DNA of 64,000 bases from Lachancea kluyveri NRRL Y-12651 (lineage: Eukaryota > Ascomycota > Saccharomycetes > Saccharomycetales > Saccharomycetaceae): the NCBI GenBank assembly GCA_000149225.2, contig CM000694.1:1241623-1305622 (forward strand), given 5' to 3'. This document shows positions 17,801 through 27,564 of the stretch, one piece after another. The translations under genes and the position numbers were made by a program. The number at the start of each line of letters is the position of its first letter. The stretch's first letter is position 1. The notes beneath the pieces are model-generated. The model ran no database searches. It had not been told where the DNA came from and saw only the letters and a program-made list of their open reading frames with translations.

Positions 17801-20403
17801 TGTGGATGTCCTTTTTGGCTGCTTTAACGCCACCATTTAAGGAATATGATGATTTGGAAACCGCGAACATATGCTTAGAAGGGTTAAAGATTTCCATAAA
17901 GATTTCTTCTACTTTCGGCCTCCAGTACGCAAGGACCTCTTTCATTGGTGCTCTGGTTCAATTTGCTAACCTGCAGAACATTCAAGAGATCAAGGTCAAG
18001 AATGTTAACGCTATAATTGTCCTTTTAGATATTGCTTTGTCTGAGGGTAATTATTTGAAAGAATCTTGGAAAGACATTTTGGTCACTGTGTCTCAGGTGG
18101 AAAGACTACAATTGATATCCAAAGGTATTGATGGGGAAACAGTTCCTGATGTTGCTCAGGCAAGGCTGGCCAATCACAGAAGCTCATTTGACTCTACCAG
18201 GTCCACCTCTATGGGATTTTTTGAAAGATGGACCAAAAAGTCGACCCCTACTGAATTAGCTCAAGAAAAACACTATAACCAAATACTGTCTCCAGAAATA
18301 TCTCATTTCATTTCTTCTAGTCAATTGGTGGTCCAAATTGACCGTATTTTTACCAATAGTTCCAATTTATCAGGTAACGCAATCGTAGATTTTATCAACT
18401 CTTTGACCGAGGTCTCCTTTGAGGAAATAGAGTCTTCTCAAAATGCAGCCACACCAAGGATGTTTTCTTTGCAAAAAATGGTCGATGTTTGCTATTACAA
18501 CATGGACCGCATAAGATTAGAATGGACGCCTCTATGGGCGGTTATGGGTGAAGCTTTTAATAAGATTGCAACCAACCCTAATTTGGCTGTTGTTTTTTTC
18601 GCTATCGATTCTTTGCGTCAATTGTCTATGAGATTTTTGGATATTGAGGAATTATCTGGTTTTGAATTCCAACATGATTTTTTGAAGCCTTTTGAGTATG
18701 TTGTTCAAAACACTACAGACGACGATGTCCAGGAAATGTGCATTGAATGTTTCCGTAATTTTATTTTAACGAAATCTAGCAAAATTAAATCCGGATGGAA
18801 ACCAATTCTAGAGTCCTTGCAATATACAGCTAAATCTTCTGTTGAATCCATCGTTTTGAAAACTTACCAACTAGTCACCAACGATATTGCGAAAGAGCAT
18901 TTCGAAAGTGTGTTGGCCCAAGATGATTCTTTTGCGGAGCTTGTGGGTGTTTTCCGAGAAATCACTAAAAACAAAAAGTATCAGAAACTATCATTACATT
19001 CTCTGGAGGCGCTAAAGAAGATTACCCAGAAGATCGCTGCCATCTGCTTTAAGGAAGATTCAGAGCAACTGTTACACGGGAAAGATTTATTCAATGATGT
19101 ATGGCTGCCGGTTTTGTTTTGTTTCAATGATACTATCATGACTGCAGAAGATTTGGAAGTCAGATCTCGCGCTTTGAATTACATGTTTGATGCTTTAGTA
19201 GCTTATGGACGTGAGTTTGATGACGAATTTTGGGAAAAAATATGCACCAAATTGCTATTTCCTATTTTCGGCGTTTTGTCAAAACATTGGGAGGTCAATC
19301 AATTTAACAGTCATGATGATTTAAGCGTTTGGCTATCTACAACCTTGATTCAGGCTCTGAGAAATATGATTGCACTATTCACCCATTATTTTAGCTCCTT
19401 GAACAAGATGCTGGACGGATTTTTGGGCTTACTAGTCTCTTGCATTTGTCAAGAGAATGATACGATTGCTCGTATCGGTAGATCTTGTTTCCAGCAGTTG
19501 ATTATCCAAAACATGGCTAGGTTTGATAAATCTCATTGGGTACAAATCGGTGACGCATTTGGTAAGCTATTCGACTTAACTACAGCATCCGAGTTATTCG
19601 AATACGATCCACTACAGCAAGGCAGGAGGACTTCTGAAACTATTGCTACAAGCACAGGCACCAACGTTGCTTCTGTTGATCAGGAATTGGAAAGAGCACA
19701 TAAAGAAGAGGGTGGCGAAGATGTTGGTAACGCTAGTGCTGAATCTGCGAAACCTCCAAAAAGACTGGTTAAGACCAAGAGCAGTGAAGACCTTCGTAAA
19801 AGAATAAGTGTCAAAAATGCAATTGTTGTGAAATGTGTCTTGCAGTTGCTAATGATCGAATCACTAAGTGAGTTGTTTGAAAATGAAGATTTCTTTAACA
19901 ACATACCATATCAAGAAGTTATTAGAATGACTAGCCTATTGGAAAAATCTTACGAGTTTGCTCGCGATTTCAACGACGACTATGAGTTGAGAACAAGGCT
20001 AGTCGATGCGCGCGTGGTTGATAAGGTTCCAAACCTATTGAAGCAGGAAACCAGTGCGTCTGCGGTTTTAATCAACATCATGTTTAAGCTGTATCTGAAC
20101 AACGAAAGCGAACCTGAGGAAACTAAGAATCATTTACTGAAGAGGTTGATCTCTGTCTGCATTGACATTGTGAAAAGATATGCTGCACTAGACGAAAGTA
20201 CCATGGAAAGGAATATTAATACATGGCGACCAGTCATTGTCGAGATCCTGCAGGGCTACTACGAATTTGATGACGCAGACTTCAAGACACACTGTGCAGT
20301 AATGTATGACTTGGTCATGCAAATTCTTGACAAGAGTGTTCCCGGGGATCTAAGACATGCGGTCAAAGTTTTTCTAACCAGAACCGGTGAGCTGTATTTG
20401 TAG
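14887..20403 (+). CDS. SEC7: Arf guanine-nucleotide exchange factor of the trans-Golgi
   Basis: This large Arf1 GEF (1838 residues) drives vesicle formation at the trans-Golgi network. The order expected of the family is visible: DCB and HUS regions in the N-terminal third (HUS-box-like stretch near 490-520), the Sec7 domain at about 708-905 with the glutamic finger Glu802 ('LPGEGQ'), then HDS regions to the C terminus. S. cerevisiae Sec7 is 2009 residues; the difference is mainly a missing long acidic poly-Glu/Asp segment near the N terminus. The annotated start is the first ATG. An in-frame ATG 12 codons later (14923) is an equally plausible start because the 5' leader is short and follows a TATATA run. 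The gene is divergent from URC1. Confidence 0.96.
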   Translation: MQQEVPDKIKTHQMEGSESLQGAQEVSTQGTGDTTGTIDEQIDISPATTTQAIGVDSSSKVTKDQPHDKLQAPVSDHARTASTTSVNPANVKSTISLAKATLDSILQEKDLKKHPNTQKILERTTKKLEEAIIQTNNDPRFLDSILVFEALRSSCRTKSPFIVVKALDCLSKLFSFQALDETILVNPPDSMAANDQHQDSATANGITPPPKFKLIDAAVDTIADCFEGEGTDEKVELQVVRALASCILTEDSTSSCHGASLLKAVRQIYNIFIFSLSSTNQGIAQATLTQIVNSVFDKINVKTPHSERSASTTNVKSLTVDRSSTHTPTSEKPLTLQNLDNLNDEVEKIVDEEQNFSKLQEEINDEQDLIIKDAFLVFRAMAKISAKPLESSLDMRSHAVRSKLLSLHIIHSIIKDHIDVFLSQDLVLPGKDQSSLVDTVRQYLCLSLARNAASPISPVFEITLEIMWLLISNLRSEFKREIPVFLIEIYFPISDLKTSTAHQKRYFLSIVQRLCNDPRTLIEFYLNYDCDSRMPNVVEIIVDYLTRLALTRVDITPSQKGYYQEQLSKPLATYNLAQLPLLSISNLSSSGTVENNVLPFPVEFALKMVSLNCMVAVLRSLSSWAHKALRPVSLSGNRLSGTHLRSDSISTLSVPQIRKRSSTTSSFGQLNNISNGNSGITPETLAPSESTDEVDDPTQFENLKLRKTELLDCIKLFNYKPKKGIKELLSRGFIKDDSASSIAKWLLDTDGLDLAAVGDFLGEGDDKHIAIMHAFVDEFDFSGLSLVDALRVFLQKFRLPGEGQKIDRFMLKFAERYVDQNVGIFAKADTAYVLSYSIIMLNTDLHSSHIKNKMTLQEFIENNAGIDNGNDLPEDYIVKLFDEIANNEIKLHSEQHQAMLAGDLNPVQQQQSAFNFFSGRDLDREAYMQVSKEISSKTELVFKKLTRSKDKDNNIFYAASHVEHVKSIFETLWMSFLAALTPPFKEYDDLETANICLEGLKISIKISSTFGLQYARTSFIGALVQFANLQNIQEIKVKNVNAIIVLLDIALSEGNYLKESWKDILVTVSQVERLQLISKGIDGETVPDVAQARLANHRSSFDSTRSTSMGFFERWTKKSTPTELAQEKHYNQILSPEISHFISSSQLVVQIDRIFTNSSNLSGNAIVDFINSLTEVSFEEIESSQNAATPRMFSLQKMVDVCYYNMDRIRLEWTPLWAVMGEAFNKIATNPNLAVVFFAIDSLRQLSMRFLDIEELSGFEFQHDFLKPFEYVVQNTTDDDVQEMCIECFRNFILTKSSKIKSGWKPILESLQYTAKSSVESIVLKTYQLVTNDIAKEHFESVLAQDDSFAELVGVFREITKNKKYQKLSLHSLEALKKITQKIAAICFKEDSEQLLHGKDLFNDVWLPVLFCFNDTIMTAEDLEVRSRALNYMFDALVAYGREFDDEFWEKICTKLLFPIFGVLSKHWEVNQFNSHDDLSVWLSTTLIQALRNMIALFTHYFSSLNKMLDGFLGLLVSCICQENDTIARIGRSCFQQLIIQNMARFDKSHWVQIGDAFGKLFDLTTASELFEYDPLQQGRRTSETIATSTGTNVASVDQELERAHKEEGGEDVGNASAESAKPPKRLVKTKSSEDLRKRISVKNAIVVKCVLQLLMIESLSELFENEDFFNNIPYQEVIRMTSLLEKSYEFARDFNDDYELRTRLVDARVVDKVPNLLKQETSASAVLINIMFKLYLNNESEPEETKNHLLKRLISVCIDIVKRYAALDESTMERNINTWRPVIVEILQGYYEFDDADFKTHCAVMYDLVMQILDKSVPGDLRHAVKVFLTRTGELYL

Positions 20404-21093
20404 AAAGATTAAATAAACAGTTTTGTACACTACTAGTAGCGATAGTCACATTCCTCGAGAGGCGCTAATCAATGACGCAGCCACAACCACATACGTAGCG
20501 AAGTCCGGCTGTTCCATTGGGCCTAGCGCCAGTGAACTGCCGCACGGGGGAAGCAGTTGAAGGAATTATTACCACGTGATGCTTCCAACAAAGTAGATGC
20601 TTAGCGAGCCCTTCTAAGCTTCCTGCCGATAGACGCAGGTGGCCGATAAAAACTAGTACGAAAGGCAGTAACTGCCTGGGCCGGAATACAGCTGCTACTT
20701 GTATCGCTTGCGGGATTTATCGGCTCGTTTAAGACCGTTAAAACCACTATGAATTACTTCTTGCACGTGACTTTTTTTCATCCTCGTTTATCGCTTAAGG
20801 GCTAGCGGTGGAAATCCAACAATTTTTTTCTTTTCCCCTGTTGCACGTTAGGAGGTTCTCTCCTTCAGCCCGACCGTCTGACATTTTCGAGGTCTCGGTA
20901 CTTGAGCTCTTTAGTTTATAAACGATCTGGATTTCTGATTGAAAACTTAAGCGAACACTTCTGATTAAAGCCGTCTTTAATTCTACGTTTCAATTCGTTC
21001 CTTGAACTAAATTTTTTATTTCTTCTCGTTTCCTAACAACTTTTTTTCTCTTCGTTGTCTTAATATTCCACATCAAGAACCATAACAAGCAAA
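20404..21093. other. SEC7-ACS2 intergenic region, ACS2 promoter
   Basis: No gene is seen. Two CACGTG elements lie at 20573-20578 and 20764-20769. T-rich and C-rich runs nearer the ATG are typical of a strongly expressed yeast gene. Confidence 0.5.
20573..20769. promoter_or_regulatory. two CACGTG (Cbf1-type) elements upstream of ACS2
   Basis: On the minus strand the sites read ATCACGTG (20573-20580) and GTCACGTG (20764-20771). Both match RTCACRTG exactly. They lie about 515 and 325 bp before the ACS2 start. Control by Cbf1 or another bHLH protein is inferred. Confidence 0.5.
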
Positions 21094-23145
21094 ATGTCTG
21101 CTAAAGAACACAAAGTTGTCCATGAGGCTCACAACGTCGAGCCTCGTTATGCTCCAGAACATTTCTACAAGAGTCAACCAGGAAAGGGATATGTCAATGA
21201 CTTGACCCATTACCGTCAGATGTACGAGCAATCCATTAACGACCCAGAAGGTTTTTTTGGCCCATTGGCCCAAGAATATTTGCATTGGGACAGACCGTTT
21301 ACTAAGGTTCAATCGGGTTCCCTAGAAAACGGCGATGTTGCCTGGTTTTTAAACGGTGAATTAAATGCTTCTTACAACTGTGTTGATAGACATGCTTTTG
21401 CCAACCCATCTAAGCCTGCTATCATTTACGAAGCCGACGATGAAAAGGAAAATAGAGTTATCACCTTTGGTGAATTGTTGAGACAAGTCTCCGAAGTTGC
21501 CGGTGTGTTGAAGAGCTGGGGTGTTAAAAAAGGTGACACAGTTGCCGTTTACATGCCAATGATTCCAGAAGCTGTTGTTGCTATGTTAGCAGTTGCTCGT
21601 TTGGGTGCTATCCACTCTGTTATCTTTGCTGGTTTCTCATCCGGTTCTCTAAAAGAGCGTGTTGTTGATGCTGGTTGTAAAGTTGTCATTACCTGTGATG
21701 AAGGCCGTAGAGGTGGTAAGACTGTTCACGCCAAGAAGATCGTCGACGAAGGTTTGTCTGGTGTTGACTCTGTGTCCCACATTTTGGTTTTCCAAAGAAC
21801 TGGTTCTCAAGGTATCCCAATGAAACCAGGCAGAGATTTCTGGTGGCACGAAGAATCCGAAAAGCACAGGGGCTATTTGCCACCTGTCCCAGTCAACTCT
21901 GAAGATCCATTATTCCTATTGTATACCTCAGGTTCTACCGGATCTCCAAAAGGTGTCGTCCACACAACTGGTGGTTACTTGTTGGGTGCTGCCTTGACCA
22001 CTAGATACGTTTTCGACATTCATCCAGAAGATGTTTTGTTCACTGCGGGTGATGTGGGTTGGATTACTGGGCACACCTATGCCTTGTACGGTCCACTAGC
22101 TTTGGGTACTGCTACCATTATCTTTGAATCTACTCCAGCTTATCCAGACTACGGTAGATACTGGAGAATCATTGAACGTCATAAGGCCACTCACTTCTAC
22201 GTTGCTCCAACTGCTTTGAGATTGATCAAGCGTGTGGGTGAAGCTGAAATTGGTAAATATGATATCTCGTCCCTAAGAGTTCTAGGTTCTGTCGGTGAAC
22301 CGATCTCTCCAGATTTATGGGAATGGTATCACGAAAAGATTGGTAACAAGAACTGTGTTATCTGTGACACTATGTGGCAAACAGAATCTGGTTCTCATCT
22401 GATTGCCCCACTGGCAGGTGCCGTTCCAACCAAGCCAGGTTCTGCTACTGTTCCATTTTTTGGCGTTAACACCTGTATCATTGATCCAGTTTCCGGTGAG
22501 GAATTAAAGGGCAATGATGTTGAAGGTGTCTTGGCTGTTAAAGCTCCATGGCCATCCATGGCTAGATCTGTCTGGAACAACCACTCCCGTTACTTCGAAA
22601 CCTATATGAAGCCATATCCAGGCTACTACTTTACTGGTGATGGTGCTGGTAGGGATCACGATGGTTACTACTGGATTAGGGGTAGAGTTGACGATGTTGT
22701 TAACGTTTCTGGTCACAGATTATCCACCGCTGAAATCGAAGCTGCTTTGGTGGAACACGAAGGCGTCTCTGAATCTGCCGTTGTCGGTATCACCGATGAA
22801 TTAACTGGTCAAGCTGTTGTTGCTTTTGTCTCTTTGAAGGACGGTTATTTGCAAGAAAACGCTGCCGAAGGGGATGCTGCTCACATTACTCCAGATAACT
22901 TGCGTCGTGAACTAATTTTGCAAGTTAGAGGTGAGATTGGTCCATTCGCTGCCCCCAAGACCGTTATCGTTGTTAAGGACTTGCCAAAGACTAGATCTGG
23001 TAAGATCATGAGGAGAATCTTGAGAAAGATTGCCTCCAACGAAGCTGAGCAATTAGGCGATTTGTCTACTTTGGCCAACCAAGATGTTGTTCCATCAATT
23101 ATCTATGCTGTCGAAAACCAATTTTTTGCTCAAAAGAAGAAATAA
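21094..23145 (+). CDS. ACS2: acetyl-CoA synthetase
   Basis: AMP-forming acetate-CoA ligase (683 residues, the same length as S. cerevisiae Acs2). It makes nucleocytosolic acetyl-CoA for histone acetylation and lipid synthesis. The P-loop '[11 protein letters not shown]' (near 277-287), the 'GDVGWITGH' segment, the '[18 protein letters not shown]' hinge region and the acetylation-regulated Lys637 in 'TRSGKIMRR' are all present. The N terminus lacks the Acs1-type extension. High sequence similarity and gene position beside the YLR152C orthologue, as in S. cerevisiae, support the Acs2 call. Codon usage looks like that of a highly expressed gene. Confidence 0.97.
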   Translation: MSAKEHKVVHEAHNVEPRYAPEHFYKSQPGKGYVNDLTHYRQMYEQSINDPEGFFGPLAQEYLHWDRPFTKVQSGSLENGDVAWFLNGELNASYNCVDRHAFANPSKPAIIYEADDEKENRVITFGELLRQVSEVAGVLKSWGVKKGDTVAVYMPMIPEAVVAMLAVARLGAIHSVIFAGFSSGSLKERVVDAGCKVVITCDEGRRGGKTVHAKKIVDEGLSGVDSVSHILVFQRTGSQGIPMKPGRDFWWHEESEKHRGYLPPVPVNSEDPLFLLYTSGSTGSPKGVVHTTGGYLLGAALTTRYVFDIHPEDVLFTAGDVGWITGHTYALYGPLALGTATIIFESTPAYPDYGRYWRIIERHKATHFYVAPTALRLIKRVGEAEIGKYDISSLRVLGSVGEPISPDLWEWYHEKIGNKNCVICDTMWQTESGSHLIAPLAGAVPTKPGSATVPFFGVNTCIIDPVSGEELKGNDVEGVLAVKAPWPSMARSVWNNHSRYFETYMKPYPGYYFTGDGAGRDHDGYYWIRGRVDDVVNVSGHRLSTAEIEAALVEHEGVSESAVVGITDELTGQAVVAFVSLKDGYLQENAAEGDAAHITPDNLRRELILQVRGEIGPFAAPKTVIVVKDLPKTRSGKIMRRILRKIASNEAEQLGDLSTLANQDVVPSIIYAVENQFFAQKKK

Positions 23146-24146
23146 ATATAGACATTTCACTAAAAGGTCAGGTATTTGTCATTAAAAACAAAATTCAAAA
23201 AAAAAAACTTCATGCTGGTTTGTGATTCTTATCTTGAATTTGATAAAATCTTTTTCTAATGCTCATTTTTTATTTTACTTTTCTGTTGATATAGCTAACC
23301 TGTTTATATAACTTTTTAGTATTGAGAAGTAAGGAATATGTATACATGTATCCTGTAACGACTTCAGTTTTACGAGAATTTCGTGCTTTTGTCATGTTAA
23401 AGTTTTGAAGTTTTTCCACAAATTTAGAATCTAACTGACATCAGATATATAATGTTTTTCATTATGCATAACACAATAATTTTTTTTTCTTGTGAGTAAG
23501 CTACATAGAGTTTCCAGGACTATAGAGATGAATCACATAATTTTTATCATTTACAAGTCTTTTATGTTTACTATAACGCCAGCTGTGAGACTTTTGGGTT
23601 TACCGCAATTCCAATGATTTTGTTGAGATCGAGATAACCAAGAACGATAAATGAACGAAAACGTACTACAACAACGAATTCCTAGTTTCAGATGATGCGC
23701 ATTTAGAATGTATTCTCTTCCTTAAAATGGTCGAAGTCTTGCAAAGAAGTTGAGTCGCCACTAACCTGAAAAATCTGCGGTTTTTTTAGTGTTATTGATT
23801 TTACGGATTGTCATTGAAAAGGACACCTTCTCTCAACACAACCGCTCGTCCATGGAAAAAAAGAAACATCTAATCCCCACTCTTGTGCGGCCATCGCCTG
23901 GAATATTTGCACGCAATACTCCCTTTACCATTCAGCTCAAGCAACGCTCTATTTGGTGGAGTATATTTGATCTTGAAAATAACAAAAACTCTACTACCGA
24001 GGTAACGTATAGTTTTAGAGGATCCAAGGCACGATTAAATTCCTATAGAAAGGATATAAAAAAAACTCAAACTGGTCATTTAGTGGGTGAAATATTGGTC
24101 AGATTGTACAGTTTACACCAGTTCGTAATTGAAAAAGATCAAAAAA
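23146..24146. other. 1-kb spacer between ACS2 and the AEC-family gene
   Basis: AT-rich sequence containing the ACS2 3' end and the promoter of the next gene. A frame open from 23789 to 24157 has no ATG near its start and resembles no known protein, so I do not call it. Confidence 0.45.
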
Positions 24147-26057
24147 ATGACAATTGACTTGGGTGCAGCAATCTATACTGCAGTGAAACCAGTGTTGAAA
24201 ATCTACGTTATCATGTTCGTGGGGTTTTTGATAGCAAAGTACAATATCGTAACTGTTGAAACATCTAGAGGTATTTCTAACATGGTAGTGAACTCCATCT
24301 TGCCCTGTTTAACATTCAATAAAATTGTTGCTAACATTTCAGATAAAGACATCAAAGAAGTTGGTGTCATCGTTATCACTGCCATCATGCTATTCGTTGC
24401 CGGAGGTATTTGTTCCATTATAGCCAACTTTGTTACATCTGTTCCCAGACAATGGTTTTGGGGACTAATGTTTGCGGGTGTATTTCCTAACATTTCAGAT
24501 TTGCCAATCGCTTACGTCCAGAGCATGAGTAATGGCTCGGTATTCAGCTCTGACGAAGTCGATAAAGGTGTTGCATACTGTTGCATATTTTTAACATCAC
24601 AAAGTTTTTTAATGATGAACTTTGGTATGTTCAGGGTTGTGGGTCTTGACTTCAGGAAGCCAAAAGATGACGAAGAAAAATCAGTCCACACCGAGTCACC
24701 ATCCCTTTCTAAGGAAGAGGAAATAGAAAACAGCTTCGAGTTGAACTGCTCAAATTCTAAGAAACAACACTCCCCAATCTCACGTGTAAAAAACTATGTT
24801 GTTCACGAGTCAGAAAATAGTTCCAGGGACGGTGATGAGGTCCAGAACAAAATTGACGTACAATCTTCCCTAGACGAAGAAGCTCTTGAAGACCGTGAGG
24901 TAAGCCAGGAGGCTGACGTCCCAGTACCATTTAGAAGGCTATCAAGGAGTAATCATGCACAGAGGATATCTTTGTCTCTGTCGAACTCTTCCGAATCTGT
25001 GTTGTATACGGCGAGCCACAGCCCAGCCTTAAGAAATCCGAAATCAGGATCCTCTTCAGTGCATTCCACCAATTCTCATCATTGCCTGCCGCAAACATCC
25101 ACGTCCGCGAAAAGGCCGAGTATTACCGATGAGGTGTATCAGAGAAGAAGAACTAATAGTACATCGAGTGGATATAGCTTCACTCCAGCCAGACAGAGAA
25201 GAAGGAGGCCTTCGCAAAATGTGAGTGATGTGATAAACGAATATAGTGCCGTAGACAGGATCAAAAATGGCGAGTTAGATTTATCTAGGCCATTGACCTT
25301 AACTGAAGAAGTTGGTAGCACAAATATTTCGATGGATAGAGAGGAAGAAATTGACGAGGAGGATATAACAAGTAACGTTTCTGAGGAGGACAGTCATGTC
25401 TCGTTATCGAGAATATCTACTAATAAATCACAGAGAAAATCTAGGTCCAAATTTTCACAGTTTATTTCCAAATACCAACTCGAATGGCTGTTATACATTC
25501 TAGTAAATTTTTTTCGACCGGCGTCTTTAGGTGCTTTACTAGGAATCATCTGCTCTATGATTCCATGGGTGAAAGCTTTGTTTGTCCACACTGATGTAAA
25601 CATGCACCAAGCACCGGACGGTCAACCTGTATTAAATTTCTTAATGGACTTTACACAGTACATCGGAAACGCATGTATACCCTTAGGCTTGCTGATGCTG
25701 GGTGGCACCTTAGCTCGCTTACAGATAACCAAACTGCCCAAAGGAATCATCAAAGTTGCGGCATTAATGACATTTCTTAGATTAGCTGTTTTGCCTATCA
25801 TCGGTGTTGCATGGGCGAACAAGATTTACGATATGAATTGGCTAGAAACGGATATTGCCAAATTTGTGGTTATTTTAACCTGGGCCATGCCGAGTGCTAC
25901 AGCTCAGGTCTACTTTACCGCTTTCTATACTCCATTGGAGGGTGATCACTTACAAATGGATTGTCTGTCAGTGTTCTTTCTATCACAGTACATGGTTCTC
26001 TTCATCACATTATCTTTTGTTGTAAGCTATGCATTAAAAGTGGATTTGAAACTCTAG
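24147..26057 (+). CDS. auxin efflux carrier (AEC) family membrane protein, YLR152C orthologue
   Basis: This 636-residue membrane protein of unknown substrate belongs to the auxin-efflux-carrier/permease family and matches S. cerevisiae YLR152C (576 residues). About five hydrophobic helices occupy residues 1-165, including the conserved 'FNKIVANI' and 'FPNISDLPIAYVQSM' stretches. A long Ser/charged cytosolic loop spans about 175-445. Another set of helices follows, with 'CIPLGLLMLGGTLARL' and 'WAMPSATAQVYFTAFY'. The real start is the ATG at 24147; the frame stays open upstream only from a TTG. The loop is longer than in S. cerevisiae. The order ACS2, this gene, PCD1 is the same as in S. cerevisiae. 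Confidence 0.9.
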   Translation: MTIDLGAAIYTAVKPVLKIYVIMFVGFLIAKYNIVTVETSRGISNMVVNSILPCLTFNKIVANISDKDIKEVGVIVITAIMLFVAGGICSIIANFVTSVPRQWFWGLMFAGVFPNISDLPIAYVQSMSNGSVFSSDEVDKGVAYCCIFLTSQSFLMMNFGMFRVVGLDFRKPKDDEEKSVHTESPSLSKEEEIENSFELNCSNSKKQHSPISRVKNYVVHESENSSRDGDEVQNKIDVQSSLDEEALEDREVSQEADVPVPFRRLSRSNHAQRISLSLSNSSESVLYTASHSPALRNPKSGSSSVHSTNSHHCLPQTSTSAKRPSITDEVYQRRRTNSTSSGYSFTPARQRRRRPSQNVSDVINEYSAVDRIKNGELDLSRPLTLTEEVGSTNISMDREEEIDEEDITSNVSEEDSHVSLSRISTNKSQRKSRSKFSQFISKYQLEWLLYILVNFFRPASLGALLGIICSMIPWVKALFVHTDVNMHQAPDGQPVLNFLMDFTQYIGNACIPLGLLMLGGTLARLQITKLPKGIIKVAALMTFLRLAVLPIIGVAWANKIYDMNWLETDIAKFVVILTWAMPSATAQVYFTAFYTPLEGDHLQMDCLSVFFLSQYMVLFITLSFVVSYALKVDLKL

Positions 26058-26445
26058 TCTGGCAACCAAAATATTCTGTCACATCATTATTTATCTATCT
26101 TATCATTAGGCTTTTTTTCAATAAACCATGTTTTTGGCTGAACTGTTACATAATTTAGTATTACAAAATTTCGAATAACACGGAATTATAGTAAGACGAT
26201 CTCTTAACATTTGGCAGGGTTCCCACCATGTAGATAAGTTTACGTGCAACCTGAAATGTAAGTTTTTCTACCACACTTTATATATAGATCCGCATTGTTT
26301 TTCTTTTAAAAAAAACGATAAATATTATGATTTCCCATACCCCTCTCATCGTGCACGTTCTATAAGGAGAGGAAGGTATTCATGCCCTTCTGGTATCACT
26401 GTTGATACCCTATTAGCAATAATACCGAACACTAAAGAAAAACCT
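26058..26445. other. spacer before PCD1
   Basis: The PCD1 promoter, with a TATATATAG box near 26280 and a CTCATCG (PAC core, reverse) near 26344-26350. No gene is seen. Confidence 0.4.
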
Positions 26446-27420
26446 ATGTCCAATCCATATCAGCTAATTAACAACTTGTTAAGGTTTCGGATCCCTCATC
26501 CACATCCGACATCTATTACGTGGCCCCTAAATAGAAGGTCTGCAGTATTGGTATTGTTATTTATAGGAAGTAACGGGGAGCTAAGGGTTTTACTGACTAA
26601 GAGATCTAGAGGGTTACGAAGCTTTTCGGGACATGTGTCTTTACCTGGAGGTAAAGCAGACAATGGTAACGAAACTTTTGAAACTGTTGCACGTAGGGAG
26701 TCTGAAGAAGAAATTGGTCTGCCGCAAGATCCATATGTTTTGCAAAAAGACTACGGAATGAAAATTGGTAACATCTGCATGAATTTGCCACATTATCTTT
26801 CGAAGACATTTCTCAGTGTTAAACCAATAGTGTGTTTTCTTTATAATTCCGAACTTGAAGGAGATAGCAAGTACAGTCAGCCGTTAAGGGCCTCCAAATT
26901 TTTCGGTAAGTTAAACGCCGGGGAAACTACATCGATATTCTCAATTCCATTGTCTGATCTGGTTTCACACTTGTTTAAATGGACAGGATATGAAGAAGAA
27001 TACGTTGCTCGTAAAGAATACTACTACAGATGGGGCGGCTTAAAGTGGCCGCTAAAACATTATTACTATCCAAATGAGAATGTTAAAGAAGTTACATGGC
27101 TGGATGATATTCAAGATTTGAGTTCAGGCGACGAGGAGGTTATGGAAGTTAAGTGTAAAGATGTATGGGGGCTTACCGCAAAAATCTTGTTTGATGTCTC
27201 GTCAATTGCACATGGGATAATCACCAACAGTAATTTCGAATTTGAAATCGGACACGAAGATTTAATATACGGGCTTTACGAATTTGGTGGACAGTTGAGG
27301 GAACGTAATAGGAGTGAATGGGAGAGTTTTATGATCCTCAACAGCCGCGAGGCTAAATACAGTGATGTTATTCCAAGGTTCTACATGGAGCAATTGAAGA
27401 AAAGCTCAGTAAAGTACTAG
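26446..27420 (+). CDS. PCD1: coenzyme A Nudix diphosphatase
   Basis: A 324-residue Nudix hydrolase that cleaves CoA (and oxidised CoA and 8-oxo-dGTP) to phosphopantetheine and 3',5'-ADP. S. cerevisiae Pcd1 (340 residues) is peroxisomal. The Nudix box lies at residues 68-92 and ends in the diagnostic 'RESEEEIG', preceded by 'SFSGHVSLPGGK', typical of CoA-specific members. No canonical C-terminal SKL-type peroxisome signal is visible (the end is SVKY). The gene is convergent with STM1, 144 bp between stop codons, as expected from S. cerevisiae order. Confidence 0.92.
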   Translation: MSNPYQLINNLLRFRIPHPHPTSITWPLNRRSAVLVLLFIGSNGELRVLLTKRSRGLRSFSGHVSLPGGKADNGNETFETVARRESEEEIGLPQDPYVLQKDYGMKIGNICMNLPHYLSKTFLSVKPIVCFLYNSELEGDSKYSQPLRASKFFGKLNAGETTSIFSIPLSDLVSHLFKWTGYEEEYVARKEYYYRWGGLKWPLKHYYYPNENVKEVTWLDDIQDLSSGDEEVMEVKCKDVWGLTAKILFDVSSIAHGIITNSNFEFEIGHEDLIYGLYEFGGQLRERNRSEWESFMILNSREAKYSDVIPRFYMEQLKKSSVKY

Positions 27421-27564
27421 CAAAAAGTCAAATAAATAGTAAAGAGGAAAAAGGTTATAGCGTTAAAATGAAATGAAATGCTTTTTCATCGGAACGAAAA
27501 ACAGATACACAAAAACAGGAATGAACAAACCTACATACACGTATCAGTAGTTGTTGCTTTCACC

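Noticed and set aside
23789-24157. A 122-codon open frame upstream of the AEC-family gene
   Set aside because: It begins at TTG, overlaps the start of the next gene in another frame and has no recognisable domain. It is more likely leader sequence.
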